Shown here one piece after another: positions 6,490 through 10,458 of a stretch of DNA of 10,458 nt. The translations under genes were made by a program, and so were the position numbers. The stretch lies in NCBI GenBank assembly GCA_041485905.1, contig JBGPKK010000160.1, positions 1 through 10,458 of the forward strand. The letters run 5' to 3'. The notes under the pieces were generated by a model. That model was not told where the DNA came from. It saw nothing but the letters and a program-made list of their open reading frames with translations, and searched no databases. Within the stretch, counting starts at the first letter, position 1; the number at the start of each line of letters is the position of its first letter. The stretch is from JAHFUI01 sp041485905 (lineage in GTDB: Bacteria; Acidobacteriota; Vicinamibacteria; Vicinamibacterales; CAVVIG01).

Positions 6490-7311
6490 ATGCCGCCCGA
6501 ATCGACACCGTCACTTCTCGCGCTGCGACTTCCACCGACCGCGATGACTCGCCGCCTCGCCGGCGCAGGGGCCATGGCCCTCGTCGTGCTGCTCTGGTGG
6601 CTCGCGACGACCGGCATCGGCGCCGAGAACCGGCTGGTGTCGCCGGTCATCCTGCCGAGCCCCGCGGAAGTGATCCGCAGCTTTCCCAGTCTGCTGCACG
6701 AGCGCGCGCTGCTCCCAAGCATCGCCGCGACGCTCAAGCGCGTGCTGATTGGGTTCGGCCTCGCGGCCCTCGTCGGCGTTCCGCTCGGGATCGCCGCCGG
6801 ATCGTGGCGCGTGGTGGAGGCCGCCGGCGCGCCGCTCGCGCTGTTCGGGCGCAACCTGCCGGTTGCGGCGCTGATTCCGTTGACAATTCTGTGGTTCGGG
6901 ATCGACGAGACGCAGAAGGTGATGTTCATTTTCATCGCCACCGTGCCGTTCGTCTACTCTGATGCCGTCGCGGCGATCGCGAGCGTGCCCGATCGCTACA
7001 TCGAAACGGCGCAGACGCTGGGGGCCACGTCGTTTCAGATCGTGAGGAAGGTGCTCGTCGCGCTCGCGCTGCCGGAGATCTACAACAGCCTCAGGCACCT
7101 CTTTGGCCTCGCCTTCGGGTACATCATGCTCGCGGAGCTGATCAACGCGCAGCACGGTCTGGGCTACCTGTTGATGACGAGTCAGCGGCGCGGCCTGTCC
7201 GAGCACATCATCCTGATCCTCCTCGTCATCGGTCTGCTCGCGTACGGCATCGACCGTCTCCTGTTCTGGCTCCAGCGCGGCCTGTTTCCCTACCACGTCG
7301 TCGAGGAGTGA
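6490..7311 (+). CDS. ABC transporter permease, TauC/SsuC-like
   Basis: This encodes 273 residues, with the ATG directly after the TAG of the binding-protein gene. An internal ATG at 6544 (MTRRLAGAGAMAL) is an alternative start that would remove a short polar leader. About six membrane helices are visible: ALVVLLWWLATTGI, IGFGLAALVGVPLGIAAG, NLPVAALIPLTILWFGI, VMFIFIATVPFVYSDAVAAI, LFGLAFGYIMLAELINA and IILILLVIGLLAYGI. The cytoplasmic coupling loop has the EAA-type sequence ETAQTLGATSFQIVRKVLVA, which docks with the ATPase. The layout matches importer permeases of the taurine/nitrate/sulfonate/pyrimidine group, which work as homodimers. Gene spacing (0 bp before, overlap after) implies translational coupling with its binding protein and ATPase. 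Confidence 0.95.
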   Translation: MPPESTPSLLALRLPPTAMTRRLAGAGAMALVVLLWWLATTGIGAENRLVSPVILPSPAEVIRSFPSLLHERALLPSIAATLKRVLIGFGLAALVGVPLGIAAGSWRVVEAAGAPLALFGRNLPVAALIPLTILWFGIDETQKVMFIFIATVPFVYSDAVAAIASVPDRYIETAQTLGATSFQIVRKVLVALALPEIYNSLRHLFGLAFGYIMLAELINAQHGLGYLLMTSQRRGLSEHIILILLVIGLLAYGIDRLLFWLQRGLFPYHVVEE

Positions 7312-8141
7312 TGGTGAGCGAGGCCGCAGCCCCGTCCCGCCAGTCCGCCAACGTCGTCGATTTTCGCGGCGTGACGAAGCGGTTCGGCCACCTGACCGTC
7401 ATCCGCGACGTGACGTTCGCCGTACCGGACGTGCCGGACAAGGGCGAGTTCATCTCGATTCTGGGGCCGTCCGGCTGCGGGAAGTCGACCGTGCTCCGGC
7501 TCATCGCGGGGCTGCGCCCGCACTATCCTGCCACCGAAGGCACCGTGCTCGTCGGCGACAAGCCGGTCGCGCGTCCCGGGTCTGACCGCAGCATGGTCTT
7601 TCAGGACTACACCTCGTTCGACAACCGCACCGTCGAGGACAACGTCGCGTTCGGCCTCGAGTGTCGGGGCACGCCGGCGCGCGAACGGCGCGAGCGGGCG
7701 CGCGAGTGGATCGCCAAAGTCGGCCTCGACGTGAAGCGCGACGCCACGAAGTACCCCGGCGAGCTGTCCGGCGGCATGCGGCAGCGCGTGGCCATCGCCC
7801 GCACGTTGATCCTCTCGCCGCGCATCATTCTCATGGACGAACCGTTCGGCGCCCTGGATCCGACGACGCGGCTGCACATGCAGGAGCTGCTGGTCGAGCT
7901 CTGGAAGGACGCGCAGGCGACGGTGTTCTTCGTGACACATTCGATCGAGGAGGCGGTCTATCTCGGTGACCGCGTGTACGTGTTTTCTTCATCGCCGGGC
8001 ACGATCATCCGCGAGATGATCGTCCCGCCGCCGACCCATCCGCCCAAGGAGATGCTGCGCGAACGGGCCTTCGTCGATCGCGTCTGCGAGATCCGCGACA
8101 TCATGGACAGCCTGACGACGTCGACGCGAGCGGGCGACTGA
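7311..8141 (+). CDS. ABC transporter ATP-binding protein, TauB/SsuB-like
   Basis: This encodes 276 residues from the ATG at 7311, which overlaps the permease stop (TGATG at 7309-7313). GTG codons at 7308 and 7314 are alternative starts; GAGGAG (7303-7308) is only two bases from the ATG but five from the GTG at 7314, so 7314 is a serious competitor. All nucleotide-binding motifs are intact and in order: Walker A GPSGCGKST, Q-loop VFQDYTSF, signature LSGGMRQRVAIARTL, Walker B IILMDEPFGALD and the H-loop His in FFVTHSIEEAVYLGDRVYVF. It should power the adjacent permease as a dimer at the inner face of the cytoplasmic membrane. The sequence resembles the nitrate/sulfonate/taurine importer ATPases. 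The substrate cannot be derived from it. Confidence 0.96.
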   Translation: MVSEAAAPSRQSANVVDFRGVTKRFGHLTVIRDVTFAVPDVPDKGEFISILGPSGCGKSTVLRLIAGLRPHYPATEGTVLVGDKPVARPGSDRSMVFQDYTSFDNRTVEDNVAFGLECRGTPARERRERAREWIAKVGLDVKRDATKYPGELSGGMRQRVAIARTLILSPRIILMDEPFGALDPTTRLHMQELLVELWKDAQATVFFVTHSIEEAVYLGDRVYVFSSSPGTIIREMIVPPPTHPPKEMLRERAFVDRVCEIRDIMDSLTTSTRAGD

Positions 8142-8147
8142 CGAGTC

Positions 8148-9071
8148 ATGCCGACTCGCGATGACCCGGCGAAAAGCGCGGCGCGGGGCGCCGGCATGCC
8201 GGATTATCTCAAGGAGGCGTTTCTGTTCCGGTGGAACCTGCTGTTCCTGCTGGGCGGCGCCGCCGCGGCGGCGTTGACGCCTCTTGCCGGAGTCCTCTTG
8301 CCGCTCGTGACGGCCGGCGAGCTGACCTACCTGACCGGCCTGATCTCGATCCCCAGGTTTCGCGCGGCTATTGACGCCAAGGTCCACGCGGCCGGCAAGT
8401 CCGACGCGGCGGGCACCGCGGACGCGCCCCCTCCCGCCGTCTCGCTCGTGACGATGCTCAAAGGCCTGCCGGCCGACGCCCGCACGCGTTTCGAGCAGCT
8501 GCACGCGCGGTGCCTGGAGATGCGGGGCATTGCGGCCGGCGTGCGCGGCGCCGCCGGCGATCAGGGCAGCGGCGCCGAAGCAATCCGCACGCCGGGGCTG
8601 GATCGGCTGCTGTGGCTCTTTCTGCGCCTCCTGCTCTCGAAGACCGCGCTCGATCGTTTTCTGCAGACGATGAACGAGCACGACATCTCGACGCGGCTCG
8701 GGGAGCTCAGGAAGAACCTCGCGACCGCGCAAAGCGGCGGCGACGACCGCGTCGTCCGGTCGCTTCAGGACAGCATCGCGAGCGGCGAGCTCCGTCTCGA
8801 CAACTACGGGCGCGCGAAGAAGAACGACGAATTCGTCTCCATCGAGCTCGATCGCATCGAAGGCAAGATCCAGGCGCTCGCCGAGATGGCGGTCAACCGG
8901 CAGGACCCCGATTTCCTCAGCAGCCAGGTGGATTCAGCCGCCGACAGCATGCGCCAGACCGAGAAGGCGGTCAGCGAGCTGCAGCATCTCACGGGTCTCG
9001 CCGACCAGCTCGAAGAGCCGCCGGCGATCCTCGATGCCGATCTGGGGGCGGTGCTGCGGCATGACGCCTGA
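8148..9071 (+). CDS. Membrane-anchored helical/coiled-coil protein of unknown function
   Basis: This encodes 307 residues. The ATG at 8148 lies 6 bp after the ATPase stop with a poor ribosome site; an in-frame ATG at 8196 (MPDYLKEAFLF) would still retain the membrane segment. Residues about 29-62 (WNLLFLLGGAAAAALTPLAG and the following LLPLVTAGELTYL) form one or two hydrophobic helices, perhaps a hairpin. The rest is soluble and helical, with heptad-like charged stretches from about 180 to 300 (LRKNLATAQSGGDDRVVRSL, IELDRIEGKIQALAEMAV, MRQTEKAVSELQHLTGLADQ). I do not recognise a family. The end overlaps the AAA ATPase start by 11 bp, implying translational coupling. By position it could be the membrane adaptor or regulator that links the ATPase to PspA or the transporter, but that is inference. 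Confidence 0.85.
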   Translation: MPTRDDPAKSAARGAGMPDYLKEAFLFRWNLLFLLGGAAAAALTPLAGVLLPLVTAGELTYLTGLISIPRFRAAIDAKVHAAGKSDAAGTADAPPPAVSLVTMLKGLPADARTRFEQLHARCLEMRGIAAGVRGAAGDQGSGAEAIRTPGLDRLLWLFLRLLLSKTALDRFLQTMNEHDISTRLGELRKNLATAQSGGDDRVVRSLQDSIASGELRLDNYGRAKKNDEFVSIELDRIEGKIQALAEMAVNRQDPDFLSSQVDSAADSMRQTEKAVSELQHLTGLADQLEEPPAILDADLGAVLRHDA

Positions 9072-10458
9072 TCAGGAGAAACGCCGTCCTCCGGAACAAC
9101 TGCCCGACTGGTTCCCGGCCTGGGCGTCGCAGCTTGCGGAGCTCTATTTTTCCGGAACGACCGCGGTGTTCGTTCTCTACGGTGCGACCTACGACCTGTT
9201 TCGCATCGGCACGGGCGAAGGGTCGCGCTACGGCGTGCTCGCTGAGTTTCTGGCCGAGCAGCTCTTCGGCCGCTGGTCGCTCGTGCTGCACTACGATCTT
9301 GGCCAGGGGCTGCGCGCGTTCGCGGGACGCGACGAACAGCGGCTCAAGGACATGGTGGCGCTCGCCAACAGAAAGGTCGGCGATCTGAGCGCGCTGTCGA
9401 AAGATCCGGCGGCGACGCTGACGCTGCTCGATCGCTTCGTCGGCCACAACATCATGGCCGCCGAACCGGATCGCCTGAGCGTCGCGCTGATCATCGATCA
9501 GGCGTCCTACGTCTTTCCGTCCGCCGAGCCCGGACGCCTCAATCTGCAGGCGTCCTCAGAGCTCGTGATGCTGCTCAACTGGGCAATGAGCCCGCACGTC
9601 AAGCAGCTCAACATGGCGTTCGTGCTCGTCGACGAGAAGCTTGCCGACTTGAGCGATCGCCTCGCGGGCAATCCGCACGTGGCGACGATCGAGGTGCCGC
9701 TGCCGGATGAACAGGAGCGCCGGCGCTTCATTGAGGCGTCGACCGGCGGCTCGCCGATCGCGGGCTTTTCCGATTTCGAGGCGCCGGAGCTCGCGACGCT
9801 GACCGCCGGCATTTCGCTGGCCGATCTCAACGTGCTGATTCAGTCGTCGCGGGAAAGCGGGCGGCGGCTGGACGCGGCGGTCTTCCGGTCGTTGAAGAAG
9901 CGCCTGCTCGAGCGGCAATGCCGGGGGCTGCTCGAGTTCATCGAGCCCAAATGGACCCTCGACACCGTCGTCGGGCACGCGGCGGCCAAGGCGCGGCTTC
10001 GGGAGGACGCCACGCTGCTCAAGCGCGGCGCGCTCGACAGCCTGCCCATGGGGTATCTGCTGTGCGGCCCGGTCGGGACGGGAAAGTCGTTTCTCGCGCA
10101 GTGTGTGAGCGGCGAGATCGGCGTGCCGTGCGTGGTCCTCAAGAACTTCAGGTCGAAGTACGTCGGCGAGACGGAAGGCAACCTCGAGCGCGTGCTGTCC
10201 GTGCTTCGCGCGATGGGTCCGGTGGTCGTCGTCATCGACGAAGCGGACGCGGCGCTCGGCAGCCGCGAGCAGGACGGAGACTCCGGCACGTCGAGCCGCG
10301 TGTTCGGGATGATCGCGGCGCAGATGGGGGACACGCAGTACCGCGGCCGCATCATCTGGATGCTGCTCACCGCGCGCCCCGACCTCCTGCCGATCGATCT
10401 CAAGCGCCAGGGGCGGGCGGAGGTGCATATCCCGTTGTTCTACCCGACCGACGAGAAC
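9061..10458 (+). CDS. AAA ATPase with a degenerate N-terminal AAA-like domain and a classical C-terminal AAA module (3' end outside window)
   Basis: The frame from the ATG at 9061 is open for 466 codons to the window edge. Residues about 25-240 resemble a worn-out P-loop domain. There is no Walker A, but VALIIDQASYVF (about 141) sits where a Walker B would be, and MAFVLVDEKLADLSDRL, then IEVPLPDEQERRRFI, mimic the sensor-1 and following segments of an AAA core. The C-terminal module has Walker A GPVGTGKS (336-343), SKYVGETEGN with the pore-loop aromatic Tyr367, Walker B VVVIDEAD (389-396), and the second region of homology ending in DLKRQGR with Arg449 and Arg452 as probable arginine fingers. 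The usual sensor-1 Asn is Ala438 (LTARPDLL). The layout recalls Ycf46-type proteins, while the SKYVGETE motif fits classical Vps4/FtsH/p97-like AAA domains. It probably acts as a hexameric remodeller of an operon partner. Confidence 0.93.
   Translation, partial: MTPDQEKRRPPEQLPDWFPAWASQLAELYFSGTTAVFVLYGATYDLFRIGTGEGSRYGVLAEFLAEQLFGRWSLVLHYDLGQGLRAFAGRDEQRLKDMVALANRKVGDLSALSKDPAATLTLLDRFVGHNIMAAEPDRLSVALIIDQASYVFPSAEPGRLNLQASSELVMLLNWAMSPHVKQLNMAFVLVDEKLADLSDRLAGNPHVATIEVPLPDEQERRRFIEASTGGSPIAGFSDFEAPELATLTAGISLADLNVLIQSSRESGRRLDAAVFRSLKKRLLERQCRGLLEFIEPKWTLDTVVGHAAAKARLREDATLLKRGALDSLPMGYLLCGPVGTGKSFLAQCVSGEIGVPCVVLKNFRSKYVGETEGNLERVLSVLRAMGPVVVVIDEADAALGSREQDGDSGTSSRVFGMIAAQMGDTQYRGRIIWMLLTARPDLLPIDLKRQGRAEVHIPLFYPTDEN

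Noticed and set aside
9556..10428. 290-codon minus-strand open frame over the AAA gene
   Set aside because: The plus strand here encodes Walker A, Walker B and arginine fingers. The minus frame is Arg/His/Ala-rich and featureless.
1..10458. CRISPR array, tRNA, insertion sequence or phage genes
   Set aside because: No regularly spaced repeats, tRNA-like cloverleaf, transposase motif or terminal inverted repeats were seen.

Overview
The window looks like the chromosome of a GC-rich Gram-negative bacterium, most likely an acidobacterium of the Vicinamibacteria type. This is inferred from gene content: a secreted protein of a paralogue family I associate with Acidobacteriota (2139-3149), a secreted two-domain VOC protein, an outer-membrane-barrel-like protein, and a palindromic intergenic repeat whose sequence resembles one I recall from Vicinamibacterales genomes. 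No rRNA marker is present, so the assignment is provisional. No tRNA, rRNA, CRISPR array, insertion sequence or phage gene was seen, and there is no gene-free stretch longer than 300 bases.

Layout. Positions 1-92 hold the tail of a gene that begins outside the window. 210-1136 (+) encodes a secreted protein with a beta-barrel-like C-terminal part. It converges, with only 8 bp between, on a secreted VOC/glyoxalase-fold protein at 1145-1954 (-). The 184-bp divergent intergenic region (1955-2138) carries a compound inverted repeat (2010-2054) and a TATAAT box (2091-2096). From 2139 to the end of the window everything is on the + strand and tightly packed: a secreted hypothetical protein (2139-3149), a vWA-domain protein (3156-3950), PspA/IM30 (3979-4737), an ABC substrate-binding domain fused to an OmpA peptidoglycan-binding domain (4747-6489), an ABC permease (6490-7311), an ABC ATPase (7311-8141), a membrane-anchored helical protein (8148-9071), and a large AAA ATPase (9061 to beyond the window end). 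The AAA gene has no stop codon in the window and overlaps its upstream neighbour by 11 bp.

Interpretation. The vWA-to-AAA run looks like one operon for an envelope-associated machine. PspA belongs to the same superfamily as eukaryotic ESCRT-III (Snf7) proteins, and here it shares an operon with an AAA ATPase of classical type, an arrangement reminiscent of ESCRT-III with Vps4. The operon also encodes a complete ABC importer of the taurine/nitrate/sulfonate type, whose binding protein appears anchored to the inner membrane at one end and to peptidoglycan at the other, plus a MIDAS-intact vWA protein. The transported substrate and the signal linking transport to membrane maintenance cannot be read from the sequence. 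The cluster is the main item of interest in the window.
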